Shown here piece after piece: positions 1 to 8,673 of a DNA stretch of 12,240 nt (its first letter is position 1; every line of letters starts with the position of its first letter). The notes under the pieces were generated by a model. It worked only from the letters and a program-made list of their open reading frames with translations, was not told the origin of the DNA and did no database searches. This stretch comes from Rodentolepis nana (taxonomy: Eukaryota; Platyhelminthes; Cestoda; Cyclophyllidea; Hymenolepididae): positions 1 to 12,240 of the forward strand of contig UZAE01001628.1 in assembly GCA_900617975.1 (NCBI GenBank). Direction: 5' to 3'. Position numbers and translations under genes: made by a program.

Positions 1-26
1 CCACCTCCCCCCCACCCCACCCCCAC
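1..26. repeat. C-rich low-complexity tract
   Basis: The window opens in a stretch made almost only of C with scattered A and T. It may continue to the left of the window. No function can be read from it. Confidence 0.8.
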
Positions 27-1904
27 TTGTTTTTCACAACGCTCCTTTATGATGTCTTTGAGTTTGTTGTAAGAGTGAATTTTTTTGGCTTTCTACTTTA
101 CTCGTCGTGTCGGCAAGCCACTAGATACGGGTGACGATACCGCCTAAGGATAATATACGCAGAAGGAAGATAGGGTTTGCAGCCCGGCGTGAAAGCGTCA
201 ACTTGTTCGCTCATGAGGCAAGACTCTGGTTATAAGTAGTTAGAGATTATTATTCTAAGAAATGGCTAGCCAATTCGAAAATATGCGAGTCAGATTTTGT
301 TATTTTATATATGCGAAGAAGTCGAAATAATTATGTGAGTCACATTTTGGAATTTACAAAATTATTAGCAATACGCATAATTGGAAATTTAAAACTCCAT
401 TCAATTAACCTTCTGAATTGCCTAATGCCAACTTAATTCACTCACAAATTATTTGCGTGGATTCAATTTTCTGTTATTCCATTTAGCTGGAGGCACACCG
501 TTCTGGAAAATATGCAAATTAGTGACCAGGATCTTACTAACCACACTGCAACTAACAACTCTTAGCTAATTGATTCCCCCATGGACCGATAAGCCGTGAA
601 TTATACACACAACTTCTTTGTTGGCAAAGTGATCGATTAATTTTGCGAATTTGGGCACATCTCATTTTGTTATTAACCGAAAGTTTGTTTCACTTTGTTA
701 ATTCAATGCAACTTCTTCATTTAAACGTGGAATGAAGCCGGTTTTGATTTACAACAGGACCCCCCTCCCTATTTATTCATGAAGCCATTCACATCATGAG
801 AATAACTGGGGTGTCTGAGACCTTTGATGTCCCACGTATTAACTGTTTAGAGGGGTGATTGTTCACTGAAGGGGAGCGGTGACATTTAGATCAATGAGTT
901 AAAGTGAGTGTGAATCGCTTTATTGATGGCAATTGGGATTAAAATGACACAACAGCGGCCACTAACTCTGACGTTAGGGCAATATTAGTAATTTGCACTT
1001 CCCCAAGGGAAGATATGAAAAATCCCATGATATGGGTACTACATTAATATATGATCATATTAATGAAAAAATCATGTGCACATTTGGATTTGCGCGATGT
1101 TTAAAGACAGCCCAGAGAGACCAAGGTCTCTTGAGACTATTCGTTCACAAATTCTGTTTGAATTTCCAAGGCGCATCTTCAATTGATTAAGTACAATTTT
1201 GGTGGCTTATTTTAATATTTAGTCTAACTTGCCACATAACCCACTTAAGTCACATTTTTGGACATTCAATTTCGATTCATGTGGAATCCACGAGACGTCA
1301 TTAGCATACTCATTGGATTCATTGAGGTCAAATACAATCGAAGTGCGTTGATTAATTCGATCATAGGACTAGAATTAACTGAATTATGCGCGAAAACAAA
1401 TTACTAATGCTCCTCCCCCCTCCCTCCCCTCAGTTCAAATTCCACTTTATAGGGTCATATTTTTTTAAAAAAATGTAAACTCAAAAGGAGTGTGCTTAAC
1501 TCAGACTCTAAAGATTCTGAGTAATGATGAACTTTCTCCATGAAATAGGGGTGCACTACATAGCATGGAAATATTACGAAATTTTTAGGATAGCTTCGTA
1601 ATCGTCCACAAGAGACAGTGAGAATTGAATTCATTACATCTTGATTTGGGAAAAAAGTAGAACTTAAAGACCGAACGATGAGTCATGCGTTAGGTCATAC
1701 ACAACCAATGGGACAGCAGCCGTTGATGTTGTATTTAAAATTCATATTTACATGAAGTAATGCTTGGGAGTTGAGATTTATTTTAGAATTCCCAATACTC
1801 ATGAGGCCTTAAATAGGACTAATATTCACAAGAGTGCAGTGTTCGAGATTGTCAGAATCAGAGCTCGCCTGAATGCTCCCTAGGGGATAGTCCTCGGCCT
1901 ACGA
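27..1904. other. AT-rich non-coding stretch, no gene seen
   Basis: No reading frame here is longer than about 65 codons on either strand, and the one at 993-1190 has no recognisable domain. I see no transposon ends or RNA gene. Small structures are present: an imperfect direct repeat (about 281-301 and 330-350, both resembling ATGYGAGTCASATTTTG), a polypyrimidine run near 1411-1432, and a group of short palindromes between 1022 and 1132. Probably intergenic or intronic. Confidence 0.6.
1042..1065. repeat. Inverted repeat, 9-bp arms
   Basis: Arms CATTAATAT (1042-1050) and ATATTAATG (1057-1065) are exact reverse complements around a 6-base spacer. A smaller one (CCCAT-gat-ATGGG) lies just to the left, and AGAGACC-AA-GGTCTCT lies at 1116-1131. 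AT-rich palindromes of this size occur by chance, so this is recorded only as structure. Confidence 0.5.
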
Positions 1905-1978
1905 TATACTCCCCCTCCCCACCGTTGGGAGGAGGAGGGGGGGGGGGGGGGGGGGGGGACAGGGGAGAGAGGGGAGTA
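1905..1978. repeat. C-rich then G-rich tract with a 22-G run
   Basis: A C-rich run (about 1910-1920) is followed after a short spacer by G-rich sequence and an unbroken run of 22 G (1937-1958), then GGGGAGAGAGGGGAG. CCTCCC (1914-1919) and GGGAGG (1927-1932) can pair as a small hairpin, and the G-rich strand could form G-quadruplexes. The exact G count is liable to sequencing error. Confidence 0.8.
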
Positions 1979-2338
1979 AGAGGCTGCTCATCGGTCGCTC
2001 ATGGGAAATCCCATGATTGAACCTTATTCGGTCGTTTTTAACTCTATAGCCTACTCTAAACAGCTATTTGAAATAGTCTCTCAGTTATCGCACATTCTAC
2101 CCTTTTTTGAAGCTCTAAAAAGGAGCCGCAAAATGCTACTAGGAGAGTTTTTTCCCTTGAACACTGAATTTTTCGATTTATATTCTCCTTTTGCGTGTGC
2201 GTCATATTATTTCATTATTAGATAAATGGCCAAATGTTCCTAATGAAGTGAAGAAAAAGAGTCATATTTGCTGTGATGGTATTGTTCTCTTGGAGAATCC
2301 GGCAAGTAGGCCAGGAAACAGCCGAAATTGCATTTATT
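1979..2338. other. Left flank of the mariner, no gene seen
   Basis: AT-rich sequence up to the TA target site. A 74-codon open frame at 2001-2225 (+) has no motif I recognise, and its phenylalanine/leucine-rich, unstructured translation looks like chance. Confidence 0.5.
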
Positions 2339-2340
2339 TA

Positions 2341-2366
2341 TTAGGTTGGCAACTAAGTCATTGCTG
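2341..2366 (+). repeat. Mariner left terminal inverted repeat
   Basis: 26 bases beginning TTAGGTTGGCAACTAAGTCA, directly after the TA at 2339-2340. It lies at the 3' end of the transposase gene. It differs from the other end by A/G at position 3 and C/A at position 10. Confidence 0.93.
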
Positions 2367-2414
2367 ATTTCAAATAAGAAGGCGAATTCGGAATTTTTGT
2401 TTAAAAATATAACT

Positions 2415-3455
2415 TTATTCAATTAGATATTGGCCGTTCTTGTCGATGAACTTTTTCCATCGTTCTGGCAGAGTAAAAATTCCCCGTTCGTAAAATGGCT
2501 GGTCTTTGCTATTAAAAAACTGAATTAGGTGTGATCCGACATCATCCGCGATGTTAAAAATTTTACCATTTAAAGAGTTTTGCATGGAACGAAACAAATG
2601 GTAATCCGAAGGCGCAAGGTCAGGGCTATATGGTGGGTGTGACAAAACATCCCAACCCAGTTCAAATAATTTTTGCAAAGTAACCAAAGATGTGTGGGGC
2701 CTTGCGTTATCATGATGGAAAACAACACCCTTCCGCCGATTTGATAATGCCGGCCGCTTATCTTCAATTGCATCCTTCAGTTTTTCGAGTTCTTCAACAT
2801 ACACATTTGAATTTATCGTTTGGTTCTGCGGCATGAGTTCAAAATACAAAATTCCTTTGTGATCCCACCAGACTGACAGCATAATCTTTTTTTGGTGAAT
2901 CTCTGCTTTTGATACTGTTTGGGCTGGTTGATCTTGCTTCACCCATGATCTCTTGCAAGTAACATTGTTATAAACTATCCACTTTTCGTCGCCAGTAACT
3001 AGGTTCTTCAGAAATGGATCATTCTCATTCTCATTGCGTTTCAGTAGCGGCGAATCACAGATGCTAATCCGTTGCGTCAAATGAATTTCCTTGAACTGGT
3101 GAGGGATCCATAAATCAAGTTTCTTGACATAACCAAGGGTTTTTAATTATTTTTCAATGCATGTATGCGACACATTGAGCTTCTCTGCAATATCTCGTGT
3201 TGTGTTGTGACGATTTGAATCGATAATGGCCTTGATATGGGTTTCATCCACTTCGACTGGGCGACCAGATCGTTGTGAATTGTTCAGTGAAAAATCACCG
3301 GAAGGAAATCTTTCAAACCAATTTCGACACTGCCTTTCTTTTAAGGCTTCATCTCCATATACGGCACATAACTTCTTTTGTGCTTGCGATGCGTTCTTGC
3401 CTTTTCGGAAGTAATACAATAAAATGTGTCGGAAGTGCACGTCCTGTTCTTTCAT
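2415..3455 (-). pseudogene. Mariner transposase interrupted by one in-frame stop codon
   Basis: Cut-and-paste transposase of the DD34D mariner family. The frame runs from an ATG at 3453-3455 to TAA at 2415-2417, 347 codons including the end stop, about the normal family length. The only break is a TAA at 3147-3149 (codon 103); the same frame continues on both sides, with no frameshift. The N-terminal part (codons 1-102) holds the two helix-turn-helix DNA-binding regions joined by an SGRP linker (63-66). After the stop comes WIPHQF (116-121), equivalent to the family WVPHEL linker. The catalytic aspartates are all present: D156 in GDEKW (codon 2988-2990), D249 in HHDNARPH (2709-2711) and D284 in PSDYHLF (2604-2606). 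Exactly 34 residues separate the last two, and YSPDLAP lies between. Codons 142-145 read ENEN, from a tandem ATTCTC hexamer (plus strand). The stop removes the whole catalytic domain from the first product, so this copy should be inactive unless there is readthrough. A loss-of-function substitution in a fairly young copy is the simplest reading. Confidence 0.93.
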
Positions 3456-3611
3456 TTTTAAATTGGGATAAAAACAAAATTACTGAACTAAACAAAAAAA
3501 TTTTTTACTAATTAACCTAGAAGCCCATACCGTAAGAAAAAAATATAGGTTAGATGCTCTCTCCACGTTAACAAAACAAAAGAAAGTATAGAGTGAATCT
3601 GTCTACAAAAA

Positions 3612-3637
3612 CAGCAATGACTTAGTTTCCAACCCAA
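3612..3637 (-). repeat. Mariner right terminal inverted repeat
   Basis: Read on the minus strand it begins TTGGGTTGGAAACTAAGTCA and is followed on the plus strand by the TA at 3638-3639. This is the end upstream of the transposase start codon, so any promoter for the gene should lie between here and 3455. Confidence 0.93.
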
Positions 3638-3639
3638 TA

Positions 3640-3873
3640 TTTATTTATTTATTTATATCAAATGGCAGGCGTTTGATGGTTATCAATAGCCCTTTAGTTG
3701 ACTTCAGGAGGAACATCAAAGTGAAAAAATTCAAGAGGGGGGTCGAAAATGAAATACAGTGGGGGTGATGGCAGTTTGAAGTGAGAAGTCAACTGCCAGT
3801 TAATAGACCTTTTTACCGTATGAGTATACGTTGCTCAGGGTGCACCACGTGGAGGTAAGTCTATCACACACCC
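3640..3873 (-). mobile_element. Retroelement copy A (short non-autonomous LINE-derived element)
   Basis: About 235 bp, with sense on the minus strand. The sense 5' end (3873 downward) begins GGGTGTGTGATAGACTTACC. The 3' end has the family tail GCCTGCCATTTGATATAAAT followed by AAAT repeats that run into the mariner TA. It contains one copy of the ~41-bp module multiplied in copy D, near 3746-3780. It is shorter than B, D and E in the C/T-rich part before the 3' tail. The 3' flank is separated from the body by the mariner. A possible 9-base target duplication with one mismatch (AAATTGCAT at 2325-2333 and AAATTACAT at 3879-3887) is weak, because it does not abut the 5' end. Confidence 0.8.
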
Positions 3874-4329
3874 TTCATAAATTACATAAGCGCAGGGATT
3901 TTACCAACCGTAAGTTTGGTAAGAGTGATAACGCCCATATTTGAAGATCATGGACTATCTAATCATGTTAAGCTGACTTCGTGGTTTCAAAATTTGAACA
4001 AATAGATCCGGTCAAATAGACTCTCAGTTGCTTAATGTTGAAGTGAAGTGAAGGTCGACCTAATTAGGTCCGAGGAAGTCTTCAATAGATAGAGATCAAT
4101 GCTGCACGTTCAAGCCGGGGTTTCACTGGGAAAATAAGCTATGTTTACCTCAACTGACTATAACATTAGCCAATTTGAAAAAATATTAGAGAACTCATTA
4201 AGTACTGAAGTGGAGTGAAATGTGAATTTAATTAGTGACGCAGATTATTGCAAATTTTCTTACAATTTGAAGAATGTGAGTTGAATCGATCGAGGCGAAT
4301 ACGTAGATTGTTCGTATTGCACATATTCC
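3874..4329. other. Non-coding stretch, no gene seen
   Basis: No open frame reaches 60 codons. There is a perfect 14-bp palindrome, GACCTAATTAGGTC, at 4057-4070. Otherwise I see nothing. Confidence 0.5.
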
Positions 4330-4750
4330 GGATTGCTACACCAGTAAAGCCTGACTGACTCAGAAATCTCTATGGCAGATTCTCCAACATCTAGCTAGAC
4401 CCCCAGAACCAGCTAAGCTATAGCCCAGCCCAACACTAAAGGAAACAGACGTGTAGCACGGAGCACGTTTATTCAGTACGGGTATGTTGCGGATAAAGTG
4501 TACACTTAGGGAGCTACTCATGATCGGGTTGGGGGATTAGGTTAAACAGAGATTAATGATTGGTCACTGTTTGTACGGTGGCTGCACACAGAGTTGTACG
4601 GCCGCACCTCCCAACCCTGGCGAGCAGACATGCAGGCATACGATGACGCACAGAGCGATAACGTGTCCCGCACCTCTAATAAATCCCAATAACATATGAC
4701 TTCAAAAGAAGATGTCTTTTGATTCGAAGAAAAGGCGGAGGCCATCTTAG
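4330..4750 (-). other. GC-richer block, possible retroelement or LTR fragment
   Basis: This block is richer in G+C and CpG than its surroundings, with an abrupt change at each side. On the minus strand it holds a 67-codon open frame (4542-4745) whose product I do not recognise, followed downstream by AATAAA (4468-4473 as TTTATT on plus) and a GT-rich stretch, the order expected at a polyadenylation site. An 8-bp inverted repeat (TCAAAAGA/TCTTTTGA, 4702-4722) lies at its right side. A solo LTR, a 3' end of a retroelement or a terminal exon would all fit. No second copy is in the window, so no boundary can be proved. Confidence 0.25.
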
Positions 4751-6173
4751 TTATTACTGATCTAATTGATAAATATTAATAATTGTTGTTATCTGCCCAT
4801 TGTCAGTGGTGAAACCTAATTATCCTCCTAAAAATACCTACAAATCTCAGAACTCAGTTAAAGCACGAAATTTTATAAGACAGTGACTGTTCAACTTAGC
4901 AAAATTAAAATATTTGCAAATCTTAGAGGTAATTAATACAAATTATATATCTACACTTAGCATACAACCCGACGAAAATTAATTCAGTCTAGAATCCTTT
5001 CCGACATCTTATGCTGCTTCCGAAGCAACTAGCGCACAGATGGTTGTATTGGATCTCTCGAGTTTCTGGCTTCAAAGATGGAATGAGTTTACAGGTGTCC
5101 AGATAAGTCACAGCCAGATTTGGACACCAACATAAGGTCACATCCAGCATCTAGAGTGCAAAGATCAAAAAAATTTATATCACTATCTCCTCTCTTGTGA
5201 CAGGAGAAGTTGACTTTACACATTTTTAAGGAGTTGCTCTTTCTAGCTAAATACATCTGTGACTGTCGAATGTCTAGTTTAGGTTGCTAATGACGATGTC
5301 GGTTGAGCCAGACTTCTCATTTATAATCTCAAGTCAGTTCGTATATGCACCTCACAGGATAAGAGGTTGTGTGATTGGTCAGGACTCAGGTCAAAGGAGA
5401 CCATGGAATAGGGAGTTGAGGGTACTAAATAGAAAAAAGAGTGTGGAGATTTCTCCACTGCCTCCGAAATTTTGCTCGATTACTTTGATTGTAGAGCAGG
5501 ATCTATGTCCTTGCGTCTTGTGCACTTTCCAGCCATTAGTGGCCGATCGGTTGGATCGAAAAGCAAGCTTTGGCTGGATTGGATTGTGACTGAATTGGCA
5601 TAATACTTGGTGACGAGTTATGAGTTCTGAAGGAAGTGAAGAAAGAACCTCCTTTTTCTACCTTTAGACGCCATAATTGATTTATCATATGTTCAAGCAA
5701 GCAGGATCTCGGAACTAATTGTCACCTGGGTGTGGTTAGATCGGGGATAAACTGCGCTATAAAAACCCTAGGAATGAGAGATTCTATCGAGTATATGACA
5801 TTCGCAACCTTGACATTATCTCTGATCGATCTGTACAACTTCATGAACTCACGAGGGCCTCAATAGGAGTTGCAGCAGAAAGTACCAAAGAAATAGAATT
5901 GAAACAATGGAAAGACGATTTTTAGCACCAGTACCGGAATCTGTGACAATTGGTGTGTTAGAAACATTAAGAAATATCAATCGTCAATGATGCTCGTTCG
6001 TCATTTGTAAGCCTAAATATATCCGTAATGGGAATAAGCATTTGCTCTAAGAGTAGACTTCAATTCAAGATTATGAGAGGTAAAGACTGCAATTCAGCAC
6101 ATTAATCAAGTATGCTACTCTTAAGGATAATTAGTAACGAATCACTTATTTGATTGTTTTGTGAATTCAGGTT
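4751..6173. other. Non-coding stretch, no gene recognised
   Basis: The longest frame is 5284-5589 (+, 101 codons from a TTG or 99 from the first ATG). It has no transmembrane pattern, repeat or motif I recognise, and the minus strand of the same segment is broken by stops. I treat it as chance or as an unrecognisable decayed fragment. GTGGAG-attt-CTCCAC (5443-5458) is a small hairpin. No RNA gene or repeat-family copy was found. Confidence 0.45.
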
Positions 6174-6189
6174 AATATTTTGAAAAAAG
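6174..6189. repeat. Target-site duplication, 5' side of copy B
   Basis: AATATTTTGAAAAAAG directly before the element. It matches AATATTTAGAAAAAG at 6502-6516 with one substitution and one A-run length difference. Confidence 0.75.
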
Positions 6190-6501
6190 GGGTGCGCAAT
6201 AGACTGGCCTCTACGTGATGTACCCTGGGTAACTTATACTCATACGGCAAAAAGTCTATAAACAGGCAGCTGACTTATCACTTCAAACTACCAGGATCCC
6301 AATCTATGTCATATTCAAACCCGTCCACAGGAATCATCTTTCCTTTTCTCTACCTTCATGTTTATCCGTCTTCTTTACATTTGTGGATCACCCTTCCGTT
6401 TTCCCTCTCGGCTTTGATGTTCCTCTCCTCAGTGAAGTCCAAAGTCAGCTAAATGGCTAATGGTAACTTTCATAACGCCTGCCATTTGATATAAATAAAT
6501 G
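6190..6501 (+). mobile_element. Retroelement copy B (sense on plus strand)
   Basis: 312 bp and the only copy in the window with sense on plus. It begins GGGTGCGCAATAGAC and ends with the tail GCCTGCCATTTGATATAAAT plus AAATG, just before the 3' duplication. In order it has: the CACGTGATG-like box (here ACGTGATG), the ATACTCATACGGCAAAAAGT segment, one ~41-bp module with a degenerate centre, a T/C-rich middle shared with copy D (sense TTTACATYTGTGRATCAC), and the tail. The flanking duplication (6174-6189 and 6502-6516) and the AATAAA-containing 3' tail indicate insertion by target-primed reverse transcription. It has no coding capacity. Its decayed duplication suggests it is older than copies C and D. 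Confidence 0.85.
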
Positions 6502-6516
6502 AATATTTAGAAAAAG
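6502..6516. repeat. Target-site duplication, 3' side of copy B
   Basis: AATATTTAGAAAAAG follows the element tail directly and pairs with 6174-6189. Confidence 0.75.
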
Positions 6517-7417
6517 CATATAAGCATACTTAATTAGGTTTAATTTACAAATAATAGTTTTAAATTTTGAATTTAATGAAAGAGCCACAAGGTTATTGAT
6601 CAATTGACCAACGAAAATTCCTGTTTCAAGGCAAAAAGAAAACAATTTTGGTCAACGCTCAATAAACATTTAGGTGCAATTTGGAAATTGCTGCAACAGA
6701 GAGGGTTAGTTTGTACACAAAGGCTAGTATTAATAAAAAAGTAATTATAGGCACAATCGGTGGTAGCAACAAAGAGGAGGGTGAGGGGGGGGTGGTTGGC
6801 TCGCAAAATTTCATTGGCTGATGAGGCCATTCAAAAAATATCGGTAAAAAATGTAATAACACATGTTCTCCTCGGGTTAAGGAGAAAATAAATTATTTCC
6901 CAGAACCCCATGGACCAAACCCGCTAAATCTTTTCCCAAGCCAAACGACCAAGAATTGGCGTATCCTCAATGGTAATGCATTAATTAAAGCAATTTCCAT
7001 GAACAACCTGGACAGTCAATGCAGAAGCATTCGTGCAAATTCGAACAAAGGGAGCATTTTCTAACTTGCCCTCTGAGTAGAGAAATTTCTCCCATAAGGG
7101 GAGCTTCCTTCTGCTTACATTTTGTTAATCATGCGGCAGCAACTGAGATTTGAACCTTAAGTTGGAATTTTGGTGTTAAAATATTTGCTAACTCATCAAT
7201 GTTTTGGTAGGAAAAGGGAATTATTTTCAAACCTTCAAGTCAGTCTGAAAATCTCGCAATCAGCCATCGTAATGTAAGGCACTATATGATTATAGATAGA
7301 AACATTGTGGGCTTTTTATCTCTGTTTTAGGAGTGGTGCAATTATCACATTTCTATCAAATTTAACGCCTGTAAGTAAGTTTAAGTAAGTCTTCATTAAA
7401 ACCCGCCATAAAGGTAG
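6517..7417. other. Non-coding stretch, no gene seen
   Basis: Two overlapping minus-strand frames of 67-76 codons (6600-6862) are leucine/proline-rich, cover a G-rich tract (6776-6798) and have no recognisable domain, so I do not call them. GTAAGTAAGT repeats occur near 7371-7390. Nothing else was found. Confidence 0.5.
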
Positions 7418-7429
7418 CGATTGGAAATA
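7418..7429. repeat. Target-site duplication, left side of copy C
   Basis: CGATTGGAAATA, repeated exactly at 7824-7835. Confidence 0.85.
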
Positions 7430-7823
7430 TTTATTTATATCAAATGGCAGGCTTTATGAAAGTTTTCATGAGCCCTTAAACTTTGACTTCAGCTTCCCCC
7501 GAAGGTGGGGGTACATATATAGCAGTTAATTAATAGCAGTTCATTAGCTGTCTACCTGCTTCCCAGTATCTCTGACTTTCCGTAGTTGTCTTTAGGGCTG
7601 GACATCGAATCAGGTGGGTCTTCTCTATTTCCTCCTGTAGGTTACATAGGGGGCATGTGGGTTGAGTGTATTTGATTTCATTTGGAAGTGGTCGAATATG
7701 ACACACAGTGAGGTGATGGTAGTTTGAAGTGAGAAGTCAACCGTCTGTTTGTAGACATTTTTGCCGTATGAGTATCATTTACCCAGGTCGCATCACGTCG
7801 AGGTGAGTCTATCGCACACTCCA
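7430..7823 (-). mobile_element. Retroelement copy C, retaining LINE coding sequence
   Basis: 394 bp, sense on minus, bounded by a perfect 12-bp target duplication. It has the family 5' end (sense GGAGTGTGCGATAGACTCAC) and the family 3' tail (GCCTGCCATTTGATATAAAT). Unlike the other copies it keeps about 190 bp of protein-coding sequence in the middle, running directly out of the ~41-bp module that copy D multiplies. It therefore shows where the family came from: the last part of a non-LTR retrotransposon open frame plus its 3' untranslated region. It may be the member closest to the parent element. Confidence 0.9.
7530..7736 (-). pseudogene. C-terminal remnant of a non-LTR retrotransposon polyprotein
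   Basis: A 68-codon open frame ends in TAA at 7530-7532; the upstream limit is a TGA at 7737-7739. Near its middle the translation reads PTCPLCNLQEEIEKTHLIRC, a C-x2-C-x9-H-x3-C pattern with cysteines at 7653-7655, 7644-7646 and 7602-7604 and histidine at 7614-7616. It is followed by PALKTTTESQRYWEA and a stop about 9 codons later. A CCHC-like knuckle in the last ~60 residues is usual for the C-terminus of LINE reverse transcriptase or RNase H polyproteins, where it follows an LLTGH-like segment. Here LLTG can be read just upstream in most family copies, but a TGA follows it. The reverse transcriptase core and endonuclease are absent, so this piece cannot be functional. The family match is from pattern memory, not a search. 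Confidence 0.75.
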
Positions 7824-7835
7824 CGATTGGAAATA
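7824..7835. repeat. Target-site duplication, right side of copy C
   Basis: CGATTGGAAATA, identical to 7418-7429. Confidence 0.85.
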
Positions 7836-8204
7836 GGAAAGGTGGGAATAGGTCTCAAGACGTGTAACAATTAGAAAAAAGGGGGAGGGAGTGGGTGGGT
7901 TTAGCAGTCATTATGTTTTTTTGATCGCATAGGCTGCCATGATCGACCACATAAAATAATTGGCCATCCTGACCTAGTCAATTGCCCCACTAGTTACACA
8001 GTTCGCTTTTTCCATCGATCCAGTCAGCGTGAAGGCCTAGGTGGTTATGTTGGTGTCTGGCAACGGTTACTCATTGCATAGAATCGGAATTTGAAGAAAG
8101 CGTTGCTATTCATGACATCTTTTCAAAAATTAATTAGGACAATCGCTCATTTGTAGAACTTGTAATCGATCATTCTATTTTTAAATACGTCCATTTAATT
8201 TATT

Positions 8205-8233
8205 CCTACTTAAGAGGTAATTAATTAAGTAGG
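8205..8233. repeat. Perfect inverted repeat, 9-bp arms
   Basis: CCTACTTAA (8205-8213) and TTAAGTAGG (8225-8233) with an 11-base spacer rich in TAATTAA. It could form a short hairpin. No flanking duplication or copy elsewhere in the window was found. Confidence 0.6.
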
Positions 8234-8297
8234 GCACTATGGAGTGGGGTAAATTCATCTATATTAGAAAAATTAAGAAAGAATGACAAAATGGTAT

Positions 8298-8340
8298 AAA
8301 TGTTTTTGTTTTTTTTGTCGAAAAAATACGAAAAACATTT
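8298..8340. repeat. Imperfect hairpin with T-rich and A-rich arms
   Basis: AAATGTTTTT (8298-8307) pairs perfectly with AAAAACATTT (8331-8340). Inside, a T run (8312-8316) faces an A run (8322-8326) across a small internal mismatch. Most of the pairing is A/T homopolymer, so it is weak evidence for a functional RNA. Confidence 0.45.
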
Positions 8341-8658
8341 TACTTAGGTAATTTTGAAAGTAAATTCAAAACAATGATTCAGATGATTGAAACGAAGTGG
8401 AAAAACGAGTTTTGTTTTTCATTCATATTCTTGCGTACCAATTGTGAGATTAAAAGTTCGAATTGTGGGGGCTTCATAGCCACACGAATTCAATTTTTGA
8501 CGTTCTAACTATGGTGAAAATATTTTGAGGTTCCAATAAATTGTTTAGCCTGATTCACAACGATTGTCTCACATTTCAAAATTGGTATCTTTTGTCTGAT
8601 GAGGACTTACAATCCTCCCAACTTTTTTCTCCTTCTCAATTGGCTTTCAAGTGGGTCA

Positions 8659-8673
8659 GGATTAATGAACATT
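8659..8673. repeat. Target-site duplication, left side of copy D
   Basis: GGATTAATGAACATT, identical to 9596-9610. Confidence 0.92.

Larger units (their letters stand above)
2341..3637 (-). mobile_element. Complete mariner-family DNA transposon (1,297 bp)
   Basis: Both ends are present. The left terminal repeat is 2341-2366 and the right is 3612-3637. As reverse complements they match at 24 of 26 positions, differing at positions 3 and 10. Each end is flanked by TA (2339-2340 and 3638-3639), the target duplication of the Tc1/mariner superfamily. The single internal gene lies on the minus strand, with about 156 bp between its ATG and the right repeat and about 48 bp between its stop and the left repeat. 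Length and layout fit an intact mariner. The terminal repeat and protein suggest the mellifera-type subfamily; this is from memory of family features, not a search. It could not make its own full-length transposase because of the stop codon described in the gene entry, but its ends look mobilisable in trans. Confidence 0.95.
7836..8658. other. AT-rich spacer between copies C and D
   Basis: No gene seen. It holds a purine-rich tract (about 7874-7900) and two inverted repeats listed separately (8205-8233 and 8298-8340). Confidence 0.5.

Noticed and set aside
3226..3511. Plus-strand frames of 62 and 78 codons over the mariner
   Set aside because: They are antisense shadows of the transposase N-terminal region.
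5284..5589. 101-codon plus-strand open frame
   Set aside because: No recognisable domain, start context or partner; length is possible by chance. Kept only as a note in the region entry.
7130..7175. tRNA B-box-like sequence on the minus strand (GGTTCAAATCT)
   Set aside because: The flanking bases do not form a T stem, and no A box, anticodon arm or acceptor stem could be placed.
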